64,000 nt of DNA from an uncultured Alphaproteobacteria bacterium. Lineage in GTDB: Bacteria > Pseudomonadota > Alphaproteobacteria > Rhizobiales > Beijerinckiaceae. Below, in pieces: positions 42,157-51,521 of this stretch. The DNA lies in assembly GCA_937988775.1 (NCBI GenBank), contig CALKHP010000048.1, positions 62,001 to 126,000 on the forward strand, written 5' to 3'. The notes beneath the pieces were generated by a model. The model had not been told where the DNA came from and did not search any database. It saw only the letters and a list, made by a program, of their open reading frames with translations. Each line of letters begins with the position of its first letter. Position 1 is the first letter of the stretch. The position numbers were made by a program, and so were the translations under genes.

Positions 42157-42483
42157 TCAGCTTGCAACGCCAAGCGAAGCGATCCGGCGCGTCGCCGCAT
42201 CCACCGCCTGGCGCAGGGCGCCAGCATCCTGTGGCGTCGGATCGGCCCGCTCGAGCCGGCCGGCAAGCTCCGCCACCTGCCAGGCGCCGATGGCGCGCGC
42301 CGAGCCGTTCAGCCGGTGCAGCAGGTCGGCGCGGGCGCAGCGGTCGGCTTCAGCCGCGATCTCGCCGCACAGCGCGCCGGCCTGCGCGACGAACATCGCC
42401 AGCACCTCGGCCCTCAGCGCCGCGTCTCCCATGGTCTGGCGCTCGAGATGCACGAGATCGATCGGATCGGCCGCATCATTCAT
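42157..42483 (-). CDS. Orphan Hpt domain protein
   Basis: A 108-residue stand-alone histidine phosphotransfer protein, all helical. The phospho-site is DLLHRLNGSARAIGA with His56 in the HxLxG context; Asn replaces the usual Lys (HxLKG). It has no kinase or receiver neighbours. It lies divergently from the GPR-type gene with a 323-base gap. Possible partners include DivK/PleD-type receivers or the SixA phosphatase, but none is shown. Confidence 0.8.
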   Translation of the reverse strand: MNDAADPIDLVHLERQTMGDAALRAEVLAMFVAQAGALCGEIAAEADRCARADLLHRLNGSARAIGAWQVAELAGRLERADPTPQDAGALRQAVDAATRRIASLGVAS

Positions 42484-42806
42484 GGCGTTTCGTAACCGTC
42501 ATGCGTTTTACCTTCCTGTGCATTTCATGGGGAAATCGCGCAGGCGACCTTAATCTCTCCGCGAATGCGGCGCATCCTCCCCATCGGCGACCATGCGCAG
42601 CGGATGCACCGAAACACGTTAACGACAATTTTCGATTTATTAACCCTAGCCGTTCACGCGACCGGCAAGCATCGCTAGACTTGGCCGCCGAGCAGGGACT
42701 ATCCGTTGGGAACCGTGGCATTCCCGAGGGAGTGTGTCCCTTGTAACGCAACTATTGTTTATCCAGCCGGCGAGGCCTTCCCGGCGGAACACGAGTGAGG
42801 CGCGTA
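42484..42806. promoter_or_regulatory. Divergent promoter region between Hpt and GPR-type genes
   Basis: This gap of 323 bases holds no gene. An AT-rich island at about 42615-42655 carries two GTTAAC/TTAACC half sites (TTAACGACAATTTTC and ATTTATTAACCC) that partly fit a CtrA box, but neither has a full second half. No clear -35/-10 or repeat was seen. Confidence 0.4.
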
Positions 42807-45800
42807 ATGGCCAAGAACATCAAGCGGCAAGACCCGACAGAAGCGGCGCTGTCGGCGATCGAGGAGGCCCTGAGCCTGCAAGCACCAGCTTCAAACGCTG
42901 CCTCGAACGCCACCGCGACTGGCCAGAGCGAAGCCGCACGGCTGCCCAATATCGACGAGCAGGAACTGTTCCGCGAAATGACGGCCACCGTCACGAAGGC
43001 GGCACGCCCCGAGCCCGGCAAGGCTGCGGCGGTCGAGAAACCGGCCAGTCAGCCCCAGGCTCCCGCTGCTACCGCCAAACCGCAGCCCGCCCCTTCCGCG
43101 CCCCCTCCCCGGCGCGAGCCGGCCGAACGGCGCGCCGACAACGACGACCGCCGCGCCGTCGGCCAGTTGCTGCAAGGCATCCAGCACCGCCCCTCCGCCG
43201 CGCCGCTCTGGCTCGCCACGCTCGCTTCGCTCGGCTGGCTCGCCGCGACCGGCGGCTATCTCTACAGCCGCTATTTCATGTCCCAGACCGGCGACATCGC
43301 GAGCTGGACCCTGCCGGCGCCGGCGGAAATGGCCATAGCCGGCTTCGCCCTCATCGTGCCGGTGCTGTTCTTCTTCACGCTCGCGGTGCTGTTCCGGCGC
43401 ACGCAGGAAATGCGCAGCGCCGCCCGTACCATGACCGAGGTCGCGCTGCGCCTCGCCGAACCCGAGACCATCGCCTCCGACAACGTCTTCAACCTCGGCC
43501 AGGCCATCCGCCGCGAGATCGCCGCCATGGGCGACGGCATGGAGCGGGCGCTTGCCCGCGCCAGCGAGCTGGAAGCCGTCGTGCATGGCGAGGTGACGAC
43601 GCTCGAGCGCTCCTATGCCGATAACGAGGTCCGCATCCGCACCCTGATCGCCGAGCTTGCCGCCCAGCGCGACGCCGTGCAGGTCAATGCCGAAAACGTG
43701 CGCGCCTCGATCATCGGCGCGCATCAGGGCCTGACCGGCGAGTTGAACGCGGTCGCCGCCCAGATCACCACCACCGTCAGCGATGCCGGCCAGCTTGTCA
43801 CCAACGCGCTCAGCGAGCGCGGCAATCACCTGACGCACGCGCTCGGCCGCGCCGGCGAGCAGGTCATCGACCAGATCACCGCGCGCTCGCTGGAATTCAC
43901 CGAGCGCCTGCACGCCACCGGCGGCGCGCTCAGCGAGCAGATCAACGAGACCGCCAACACCGTCACCGGCCGCCTCGTCACCGTCGGCCAGGCGGTTGCC
44001 GACGACCTCGCCCAGCGCGGCGACGGCCTGACGCGCGAGATCGAAGCGGTCGGCGGGCGCCTCAACCTCGCCATCGACGACCATATCGACGGCGCGCGCA
44101 CCCGCCTCGAGCAGAGCGGCGACAACCTCGTCGCCAACATCACCGCCCATGTCGCCAATGCCACCGATGCGCTGAGCACCGGCAGCGTCGGCCTGCTCGC
44201 CGAACTCGACCAGCGCAGCGGCCGCGTCGTGCAGCATTTTGAGCTGACCGGCGAGCGCATCGCCTCGGCCATCGCCGAGCGCGGCGAGGCGCTGAGCGAG
44301 CGTCTCAGCGCCACCAGCGAGCAGGTGCACCAGGCGATCCTCGTCAACGGCAAGGCGCTGGAGGACAGCCTGACCGGCCATGGCGACAGCATCGCCCGCA
44401 ACCTCGCCGAGCAGACCGAGAAGGCGCAGGGCGCCTTCATGATGTCGAGCCAGAGCCTGGCCTCGCTCCTGACCGAGCGCGCGCTCGCCGCCCGCAACGC
44501 CTTCGATGCCGCCAGCAACACCATCGCCGCCGTGCTCAGCGACCGCACCGACAGCGCCCGCAAGGCGCTGGAGGAAACCGGCGACCAGCTTGCCCGCACG
44601 CTCGGCGAACGCGCCGAAGGCGCCCGCAACGTGCTGGAAATCGCCGGCCATTCTCTCGTCGCCACCGTCGACAACCGCACCGGCGCGGCGCGCGAGATCC
44701 TGCACGAGGCCACCGCCGGCCTGATCGAGGCGCTCGAAAGCCGCACCACGACGGCGCGCGACCTGATCGAGACGTCGGGCGGCTCGCTGGTCTCGGCGCT
44801 CGATGCCCGCACCGCCGCCGTGCGCACCGTGCTCGACACCTCCGGCCTGGCGCTGGTCGAGGCGCTCGATCACAAGACCGACGAGGCGCGTGCCCGCATG
44901 GACGCCTCGACGACAGCCCTCGTCGCCACCATTACCGAGGCGACCGGCTCCGCCGCCGCGGCGCTCGAGGCCACCGGCCAGTCGCTCACCGGCGGCATCG
45001 CCATCCATACCGAGACGGCGCGCCGCTCCCTGCAGGAAACCGGCGACAACGTCCTCGCCGTGCTGGAGAGCCGCACCGACGCCGCCCGCGCCCTGCTCGG
45101 CACCATCGGCAACGATCTCGCCGTGTCGCTCGAAGGCGGCGTCGCCAATGCCCGCTCGCTGCTCGATCAGGCCGGAAGCGACTTCTCGACCCGCCTGCAC
45201 ACCCATGCCGAACAGGCCAGGGCGCTGTTCGACGAGCATACCGGCCAACTTGGCGCCCAGGCCGAAAGCCGTGGCACCGAGATCGCCACCAAGCTCGCCC
45301 AGACCGGCAAGGACATCGTGCTCGCCGTCGCGACCCAGGGCGGCCGCATCAACGAGGCGCTCGCCCAGAACGCGCAAGGCTTGCTCGACAATCTCGGCAA
45401 GACCAGCGGCGACCTCGCCGAACGGCTCGATTCCCTCGACCAGAAGCTGCTCAGCAGCCTGAGCGGCGTGGAAAATGCCCTCACCGTACGCGGCGACGCG
45501 CTGGTCGGGCGCATCGAGCAGCACGCCGCGACCTCGAGCGAGGCGATCGCCAGCCATATCGAGCAGTTCAACGCCCTGTCGGCGACGCATGTCGCGACCC
45601 TGAACGGCTCGCTCGACCAGATTGCCGGTCAGCTGGAACACAATGCCGCGCGCGCCAACGAGACCGTCAGCGCGCTCGTCGCCAATCTCGACGAGCAGGC
45701 CACCCGCCACACCAACGAGCTTGGCCACCATATCGAGAGCGCGCTCTCCGGCATCGGGCGCAACATCGCCACCATCGACCAGACGCTGTCGGGCCATGTC

Positions 45801-48407
45801 GCGGCCTTCGACGAGCACACCGCCAAGCAGTCCGAGGCGCTGACCTTCGGCCTCGATGCCCTGCTCATGCGCTTCGCGGCGCAGACCCGCGAGGCCGACA
45901 ACGTGCTGTCGCAGCATATCGAGCGCCTCGACGAAAACGCCGCCCGCCAGGTCGCGCTCTTCGGCGAGAATGTCGACAGCGTCGTCGGCCGCATCGAACA
46001 GCGCACGCAGGATGTCGCGGCGGCGCTGTCGCAGCAAATCGCCCATCTCGACGAGAATGCCGCCCGCCAGGCGGAGCTGTTCGGGCAGAATTTCGACAAT
46101 GTCGTCGGCCGCATCGAGCAGCGCACGCAGGAAGCCGGCGCGATGCTGTCGCGCCAGATCGCCCGCCTCGACGAGGATGGCGCGCGTCAGGCGGAGCTGG
46201 TCGGGCAAAACTTCGACGGCGTGGTCAGCCGCATCGAGCAGCGCACCCACGAGGCCGGCGCGATGCTGGCGCAGCACATCGCCCGCCTCGACGAGGACGG
46301 CGCGCGCCAGGCGGCTGCGTTCAGCCAGAACTTCGAGACCATGATCGGCCGCATCCAGGGCGGCCTGAGCGACAGCGCCTCCAAGCTCAACGAGACGCTT
46401 GCCGCCCGCACGCTCGAAATCGCCAGGGTGCTCGGCGAAGGCGGCCGCGAGGTCACCGCCACGCTGTCGGGCGCGACCGAAGCGCTGCACGGCACGCTGA
46501 CCACGCGCACGGCCGAGATCGGCGACCTGCTCGACAGCCGCATCGGCCATTTCGAAACCCGCGTCGTCGGCCGCCTCGAGCAGGTCACCAGCACGCTGGA
46601 GGCGCGCGGCAACGGCGTCAGCGACCTGTTGCAGCAGCGCGCCGGCGAGATCGACAGCCTGCTCGACAACCTCGCCGAGAAGATGGGCCACACGCTCGCA
46701 ACCCGCGTCGAGGAACTCTCCAGCACGCTCGGCAGCCGCACCACGGCCTTGCAGCAGCTGTTCGACGAGCGCGGCCAGGGCCTCGTCGCCCAGATTTCGC
46801 TGCGCGGCGAATCGCTCGCCCGCCAGATGGGCCAGCTCAGCGAGGGCTTCGGCCAGCAGGTCGAGGCGGCAGCCGGCGAAATCTCGCGCGTGCTCAGCGA
46901 GCGCGGCGAGGTCGTGGTCGATCAGCTCGATCAGGCCAGCCTCGGCCTCAGCGACAAGTTCGACCGCGCCGCGCAGAGCCTGCGCGAGGCGGTGGCCGAA
47001 GCGACCCACAGCTCGGTCGAGAGCCTTGTCACCGCCAATGACCGCCTCAAGGGCGAGGTCACCGACATTCTCGGCCGGCTCGGCGAGGCCAACGCCCTGC
47101 TGCGCCAGATCCTCAACACCGCCGCGCATAATCTCGGCGATGTCGAAAGCACCATGTCGGAACGCGTGGCGCAGTTGCAATCCGCCCTGAAGACGGTGGC
47201 GCTCGACGCCGGCAAGTCGTCGGACCGCGTCGCCATCCAGATCGAGCAGCTCAAGTCGATCTCGGGCGTGGTGATGGAGGAAGCCTCCGAACTGGTCGGC
47301 ACCATCGAGGCCAAGTCGCATGCCCTGACGGAGGCCGCGAGCCGGCTTGCCGCCGCGCAGAACCAGATCGGCAGCACGCTTGGCGACAAGCGCGACGAGA
47401 TCGTCACCCTGACCGACCTGGTCGCGGCCCGCACCGAGGAACTCGAGGCGATGACGCGCAACTTCGGCCAGATGGTCTCGGACGCGCTGCGCACCGCCGA
47501 GCAGCGCACGCGCAAGGTCGGCGAATTGCTGGTGGATTCGACGCAGGCCGCGACCGGCGCCATCAACCAGCAATACGAGGCGATCCGCGCCGAATCGACC
47601 AAGGAGCGCGAGCGCACCGCCGCCGCCCTGCGCCAGATTTACGAGCAGTCGCTCGGCGAGCTGGCCGGCATGTTCACCAAGGTCACCGACGGCTTCAAGC
47701 TCTCGGCCGGCGACCTGCGCAACATGTCGGGTGAGATCGTGCGCGAATTGGAGAACACCCGCGCCGAAATCCGCCGCAGCGTCGCCGAACTGCCGCGCGA
47801 AACCAACGCCCAGACGGCGGCGATCCGCGAGAACGTCGCCGAGCAGATCCGCACGCTCGGCGAGATCCAGAGCATCACCAGCCGGGTGAGCCAGGTGCAG
47901 CCGCCGGCGCCGGCCCGCGCACCGGCACCTGCCGCCCCGGCAGCGGCGCAGCCGGCGCGCGACCGTTCGGGAAGCTGGATGTCGGACCTGCTCTCACGCG
48001 CCTCGCGTGAGGAGGCCGCCGCGCCGGCGCGCCAGTCGGGCGGGGTCGAGCGCACCGTCGCCCACAGCATCGAATCGCTCGACAGCCTGTCGGTCGATAT
48101 CGCCCGTATGATCGACCACGATGCCGTCGTCGACCTGTGGGACCGCTACAAGCGCGGCGAGCGCAACGTGTTCACGCGCCGTCTCTACACGTTGCAGGGC
48201 CAGCAGACCTTCGACGAAATCCGCCGCAAGTATCGCCGCGACAGCGAGTTCCGCTCGACCGTCGATCGCTACATCGAGGAGTTCGAGCGCCTCCTGACCG
48301 AGGTGTCGCGCAACGACCGCGATTCACGCCTCGCCAAGGGCTATCTCACCTCGGATAACGGCAAGGTCTACACCATGCTCGCCCATGCGAGCGGCCATTT
48401 CGAATAG
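42807..48407 (+). CDS. Giant GPR/RgsE-type growth-pole ring protein with apolipoprotein-like repeats
   Basis: An 1866-residue protein. The ATG at 42807 is chosen; a GTG four codons earlier is possible. A Pro/Ala-rich cytoplasmic N-terminus is followed by two membrane helices (about 133-157 and 172-200) and then roughly 1500 residues of Ala/Glu/Arg-rich amphipathic helix with regular 22-residue repeats and four 40-residue tandem repeats. A short conserved globular end (RMIDHDAVVDLWDRYKRGER ... RKYRRDSEFRSTVDRYIEEF) closes it. This is the plan of the Agrobacterium GPR and Sinorhizobium RgsE proteins, which form a ring at the growing pole. Assignment is by architecture. It is slightly shorter than the Agrobacterium protein (about 2100). 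Confidence 0.82.
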   Translation: MAKNIKRQDPTEAALSAIEEALSLQAPASNAASNATATGQSEAARLPNIDEQELFREMTATVTKAARPEPGKAAAVEKPASQPQAPAATAKPQPAPSAPPPRREPAERRADNDDRRAVGQLLQGIQHRPSAAPLWLATLASLGWLAATGGYLYSRYFMSQTGDIASWTLPAPAEMAIAGFALIVPVLFFFTLAVLFRRTQEMRSAARTMTEVALRLAEPETIASDNVFNLGQAIRREIAAMGDGMERALARASELEAVVHGEVTTLERSYADNEVRIRTLIAELAAQRDAVQVNAENVRASIIGAHQGLTGELNAVAAQITTTVSDAGQLVTNALSERGNHLTHALGRAGEQVIDQITARSLEFTERLHATGGALSEQINETANTVTGRLVTVGQAVADDLAQRGDGLTREIEAVGGRLNLAIDDHIDGARTRLEQSGDNLVANITAHVANATDALSTGSVGLLAELDQRSGRVVQHFELTGERIASAIAERGEALSERLSATSEQVHQAILVNGKALEDSLTGHGDSIARNLAEQTEKAQGAFMMSSQSLASLLTERALAARNAFDAASNTIAAVLSDRTDSARKALEETGDQLARTLGERAEGARNVLEIAGHSLVATVDNRTGAAREILHEATAGLIEALESRTTTARDLIETSGGSLVSALDARTAAVRTVLDTSGLALVEALDHKTDEARARMDASTTALVATITEATGSAAAALEATGQSLTGGIAIHTETARRSLQETGDNVLAVLESRTDAARALLGTIGNDLAVSLEGGVANARSLLDQAGSDFSTRLHTHAEQARALFDEHTGQLGAQAESRGTEIATKLAQTGKDIVLAVATQGGRINEALAQNAQGLLDNLGKTSGDLAERLDSLDQKLLSSLSGVENALTVRGDALVGRIEQHAATSSEAIASHIEQFNALSATHVATLNGSLDQIAGQLEHNAARANETVSALVANLDEQATRHTNELGHHIESALSGIGRNIATIDQTLSGHVAAFDEHTAKQSEALTFGLDALLMRFAAQTREADNVLSQHIERLDENAARQVALFGENVDSVVGRIEQRTQDVAAALSQQIAHLDENAARQAELFGQNFDNVVGRIEQRTQEAGAMLSRQIARLDEDGARQAELVGQNFDGVVSRIEQRTHEAGAMLAQHIARLDEDGARQAAAFSQNFETMIGRIQGGLSDSASKLNETLAARTLEIARVLGEGGREVTATLSGATEALHGTLTTRTAEIGDLLDSRIGHFETRVVGRLEQVTSTLEARGNGVSDLLQQRAGEIDSLLDNLAEKMGHTLATRVEELSSTLGSRTTALQQLFDERGQGLVAQISLRGESLARQMGQLSEGFGQQVEAAAGEISRVLSERGEVVVDQLDQASLGLSDKFDRAAQSLREAVAEATHSSVESLVTANDRLKGEVTDILGRLGEANALLRQILNTAAHNLGDVESTMSERVAQLQSALKTVALDAGKSSDRVAIQIEQLKSISGVVMEEASELVGTIEAKSHALTEAASRLAAAQNQIGSTLGDKRDEIVTLTDLVAARTEELEAMTRNFGQMVSDALRTAEQRTRKVGELLVDSTQAATGAINQQYEAIRAESTKERERTAAALRQIYEQSLGELAGMFTKVTDGFKLSAGDLRNMSGEIVRELENTRAEIRRSVAELPRETNAQTAAIRENVAEQIRTLGEIQSITSRVSQVQPPAPARAPAPAAPAAAQPARDRSGSWMSDLLSRASREEAAAPARQSGGVERTVAHSIESLDSLSVDIARMIDHDAVVDLWDRYKRGERNVFTRRLYTLQGQQTFDEIRRKYRRDSEFRSTVDRYIEEFERLLTEVSRNDRDSRLAKGYLTSDNGKVYTMLAHASGHFE
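44547..45206 (+). repeat. Ten 22-residue apolipoprotein-like repeats in the GPR-type gene
   Basis: Residues 581-800 divide exactly into ten 22-residue units of the form TxxARxxLxxxGxxLxxxLxxR (for example TDSARKALEETGDQ... and TTTARDLIETSGG...). No insertion or deletion breaks the period. The 22-mer, two 11-mers, is the classic amphipathic unit of apolipoproteins A/E. Confidence 0.85.
45903..46382 (+). repeat. Four 120-bp tandem repeats in the GPR-type gene
   Basis: Residues 1033-1192 are four 40-residue units of the pattern LSQ-I-RLDE-ARQ-FGQN-VVGRIEQRTQEAGAM. The DNA repeats with an exact 120-base period and high identity, so the duplication is recent or held uniform by gene conversion. 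Confidence 0.9.
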
Positions 48408-48449
48408 GCCCGCAAACCAAGGCACGCCCAGCGACGGCCGCCGAACCAT

Positions 48450-48640
48450 TCCCTTCTCCCGCCCGCGGGAGAAGGTCCCGGCAGGGGGATGAGGGAAACC
48501 GCGGCGCCATCTCCCCTCATCCGTCTGCTGCGCAGACACCTTCTCCCGCAAGCGGGCGAAGGATTTTCCTGACCTGCTCCGCCACACATAGCCCTCGTGC
48601 TTCGAGACGGCCCAAGGGGCCTCCTCAGCATGACGGCTCC
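48450..48640. repeat. Family D repeat and a family E-like unit
   Basis: CCTTCTCCCGC-GCGGGAGAAGG at 48451-48475 and an imperfect partner at 48538-48562 flank GGGATGAGGG-type segments, as at 6693-6797. A CTCGTGCTTCGAGACGGC...CCTCAGCATGA unit related to family E follows at about 48593-48633. They lie between the convergent GPR-type and lipoprotein genes. Confidence 0.8.
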
Positions 48641-48688
48641 GGGGAGGAAGCAGGACTTTTCAAACAGGCTGAGGCAAGCCCCGGCAGT

Positions 48689-49306
48689 TCAGCCCTTGAA
48701 CGCCGCGATCTGGCGCAGCACGTCGCCAAGCGCCGCCTGGAGCGCCACCGCCGCGCCCGGCCCGTCAATGCTCGCAACCGGTGCGCGCGCGCTGAAAATC
48801 CTGCCGCCGGCAATATCGCCGGAGCCCGAGCGCACGAACTTGACCGACAGTTCGACCACCGCCTCGCGGCTCGCCTGCTCGACCTCGAAACGGCGGATTT
48901 CCGACACCAGCGTATAAGTCGGGTTGAGGCGATCCGACGGATAACCGACCTGCTTGAAGCGGGCGGCGTTCTCGAAGGTCTGCACGATGCGCACCTGGAT
49001 CAGCTTCGGCAGCCGGTCGGCCCATTGCGCGCCGCCGAGGATCGACAGCGCGCCATTCGCGCCGCGCACGACGATCTTGTCGTCGTCATAGGCTTGCAGC
49101 GCCACCGGCTCCATCACCACCATGGTGCCGACACCGCGCCCGCGCACCAGCCCGTCGCGCGGCGCGGACAGGTCGAAGGTCGCGGGCGGGGCCGGCGTGC
49201 CGCAAGCGCCGAGCGCCAGCAGGCTGGCCAAGGCCACGCCCCCCAGCATCAGGCGGCGCGACAGGCCGGCCGGCATCCGGTCGATCGATGTGGGCGAACG
49301 CGGCAT
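48689..49306 (-). CDS. ABC-type transport auxiliary lipoprotein (PqiC/MlaB-like partner)
   Basis: A 205-residue lipoprotein. The signal peptide RRLMLGGVALASLLALGAC ends in a lipobox with Cys35. The mature part begins GTPAPPATFDLSAP and has VVMEPVALQAYDDDKIVVRG, typical of the ABC-transporter auxiliary (PqiC-like) lipoproteins. Its ATG overlaps the MCE gene stop, making it the last gene of the lipid transport operon. It probably anchors the system at the outer membrane. Confidence 0.85.
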   Translation of the reverse strand: MPRSPTSIDRMPAGLSRRLMLGGVALASLLALGACGTPAPPATFDLSAPRDGLVRGRGVGTMVVMEPVALQAYDDDKIVVRGANGALSILGGAQWADRLPKLIQVRIVQTFENAARFKQVGYPSDRLNPTYTLVSEIRRFEVEQASREAVVELSVKFVRSGSGDIAGGRIFSARAPVASIDGPGAAVALQAALGDVLRQIAAFKG

Positions 49307-50640
49307 CAGCGGTTCCCGTTATAGGTGGGAAGGGGCGGCTTGGCGCCGAAGATCAGCTGATCCGGCGCGCGTTGCAGCGAACGCGCGGTGCGGTTGAGCT
49401 GGTTCAACGACGAGCGCGCGTCGATCACCAGCCCCTCGAGGTCGCGCCGGCCGGATCCGGTGAAACGGTTGATGCCGGCGCTGATCGCATCGATGCGCTC
49501 GTCGAGATGCGTCGAGAGCGTGCGGAAGGCTTTCGCGGCCTCGGTGATCTCGGCGAACATGCTCTGCGTGCCGGAATTGCCGGCGCCATTGGTGCCAAGG
49601 AAACTCTCGGCGCCGGCCAGCACGCGGTCGACCCGGTCGGCCGACTTGTTGAGCTTCTCTGAAATCTCCCGCGCGTTGGCGATCGTCTGGTCGATGGCGG
49701 CGGCGTCGGAGCCGAGCACCTTGGAGAACTTGTCGACATTGTCGATCACGCTCGCCACCTTCTGGTTGTCGATGGCGCTGGTGATGCGGGTGACTTCGGC
49801 GAGCGCGACATCGAGCTTCAGCGAACTGTCGTTCAGCCGCTTGGTGAGGGAGGCGAGATCGGTCAGCGTCGAGGACACGTTCTGCCGGTTGTCGGCCAGC
49901 GTCTGCGCGATGGCGTCGGCATTGCCGACGATGCGGTTGATCGACTTGGTATCGACCGCCTTCACGACATCGTCGAGATCGACCGCGAGCTTGTCGAGCC
50001 GCGACGACAGCGCCGAGAACCGCGTCGAGGTCTCGCCGATCGACGACAGGAAGGTCGAGATGCCGGCCGAATTATCCGACAGCGCCTTCGAGAACGTCTC
50101 GACATTGCGGATCGTGCTGCTGATCGCGCCCTGGTTGTCGTCGATGACCTTCTCGACCTTGCCGACCGCCTCGTCGACGCGCCCGGCGATGCGCTGCGCC
50201 GTTTCCATGATGTCCTGGAAATCCGAGCGGTCGGCGAAGATCGTCGGGCGCATGTTCGGATTTGGCGAGGTCAGCGGCGGCGCCGACGAACTGCCGCCGG
50301 TCAGCTGCACGGCGGCGACGCCGGTCAGCCCCTGATACTCGAGCCGCGCCCTGGTATCGGCCTTGACCGGCGTATGCGGATCGATGGCGATGATCGCCGC
50401 CACCAGGCGCGGATCGTCCGGCACCAGGCTGATCGAGGTCACATCGCCGACGCTCAAGCCGTTGAAGCGCACCGGCGAGCCGCGCGACAGGCCCGACACC
50501 GAGCCCTGGAACACGATGCGATAGGTCTCGCGGTCGCCGGACCGGCCGGCCGCCTTGAACCAGTACACGAAGCCGAAAGCGGCCGCGATCACCGCCAGCG
50601 TGAACAGCCCGATCAATGCGTGATTGGCACGCGTTTCCAT
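49306..50640 (-). CDS. mlaD: MlaD-family MCE protein
   Basis: A 444-residue protein. One N-terminal membrane helix (ALIGLFTLAVIAAAFGFVYW, about 8-27) is followed by a single MCE domain (YRIVFQGSVSGLSRGSPVRF ... GVAAVQLTGG, about 40-120). A long helical or coiled-coil C-terminal region (about 150-420), rich in Ser/Asp/Asn, follows. The ATG at 50640 gives METRANHALIGLF. It forms the periplasmic lipid-carrying part of an Mla-type importer and is much longer than E. coli MlaD (183), as in other alphaproteobacteria. Confidence 0.9.
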   Translation of the reverse strand: METRANHALIGLFTLAVIAAAFGFVYWFKAAGRSGDRETYRIVFQGSVSGLSRGSPVRFNGLSVGDVTSISLVPDDPRLVAAIIAIDPHTPVKADTRARLEYQGLTGVAAVQLTGGSSSAPPLTSPNPNMRPTIFADRSDFQDIMETAQRIAGRVDEAVGKVEKVIDDNQGAISSTIRNVETFSKALSDNSAGISTFLSSIGETSTRFSALSSRLDKLAVDLDDVVKAVDTKSINRIVGNADAIAQTLADNRQNVSSTLTDLASLTKRLNDSSLKLDVALAEVTRITSAIDNQKVASVIDNVDKFSKVLGSDAAAIDQTIANAREISEKLNKSADRVDRVLAGAESFLGTNGAGNSGTQSMFAEITEAAKAFRTLSTHLDERIDAISAGINRFTGSGRRDLEGLVIDARSSLNQLNRTARSLQRAPDQLIFGAKPPLPTYNGNR

Positions 50641-50724
50641 GACAGCCGTCCCTAGCGTCCGTGGCAAGGGTCGGAAGGGAGCGCGAAAGCGATCGTCACG
50701 GTGTTGGCATCCCCATCGCGTGCT

Positions 50725-51519
50725 TCATCCATTATGCGCGCCCGAAACGCCCCGTGCCCGGGGCCCGTGGAAATAGGACCTCAGCCAGGGATGCTGCGAG
50801 GCGAGCATGACATCCATAGGCCCGGCGGCGATCACCTTGCCCTCCCCCAGCGCGGCGATTCGGTTGCACACGCTGGCGAGACTATCGAGGTCATGGGTTA
50901 CCATGAAAACCGTCAGTCCTAAAGTCCGCTGCAAGGTGGCGATCAGGGCGTCGAAATCCTGCGCGCCGATCGGATCGAGGCCGGAGGTCGGCTCGTCGAG
51001 GAAGACGATATCCGGATCGAGCGCCAGCGCGCGGGCGAGCGCCGCGCGCTTGATCATGCCGCCCGACAGTTCCGACGGCAGCAGATCGCCGGCTTCGGGT
51101 TGCAGGCCGACCATCTGGATTTTCAGCATCGCCAATTCGTCGAGAAGGTCCTCGGGAAGATCGAGATACTCCCGCATCGGCATCTGGATGTTCTGTTTCA
51201 CGGTCAGCGAGGAAAACAGCGCGCCTTGCTGGAAAAGAATACCCCAATGACGGTCGACGGACTGGCGCTCCTTCGGCGAAAGCTTGTCGAGATCGTTGCC
51301 GAATACCGAAATCGTGCCGCGGCGCTTGGCAACCAGCCCGACGATGGTGCGCATCAACACGGATTTTCCGGTGCCGGACGCCCCGACCACGCCAAGGATC
51401 TCGCCGCGATAGACATCGAGGTCGAGCCCGTTGGTGATCAGCCGGTCGCCGAACCCGACCACGAGATCGCGCACCGCGATCACCACCTCCCTGTTCTCGG
51501 TTCCTGCGCTGGCGGCCAT
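50725..51519 (-). CDS. mlaF: MlaF-type ABC transporter ATP-binding protein
   Basis: A 264-residue ATPase. Walker A is GASGTGKSVLMRTI near residue 43, the signature SELSGGMIKRAALARALALD near 150, Walker B IVFLDEPTSGLDP and the switch His in MVTHDLDSL. The SGGM signature with MIKRAALARA is characteristic of the MlaF/Ttg2A group. The ATG at 51519 lies 2 bases after the permease stop. A longer frame through the permease gene is not real. Confidence 0.94.
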   Translation of the reverse strand: MAASAGTENREVVIAVRDLVVGFGDRLITNGLDLDVYRGEILGVVGASGTGKSVLMRTIVGLVAKRRGTISVFGNDLDKLSPKERQSVDRHWGILFQQGALFSSLTVKQNIQMPMREYLDLPEDLLDELAMLKIQMVGLQPEAGDLLPSELSGGMIKRAALARALALDPDIVFLDEPTSGLDPIGAQDFDALIATLQRTLGLTVFMVTHDLDSLASVCNRIAALGEGKVIAAGPMDVMLASQHPWLRSYFHGPRARGVSGAHNG

Positions 51520-51521
51520 GG

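Noticed and set aside
42612..42655. CtrA boxes before the GPR-type gene
   Set aside because: Two TTAAC half sites exist, but neither has a matching second half at seven bases.
42891..47573. A 1560-codon open frame on the minus strand across the GPR-type gene
   Set aside because: It mirrors the repeat structure of the plus-strand gene and has the composition typical of the antisense of an Ala/Arg/Glu-rich GC-rich gene. It has no domain and no ribosome site.
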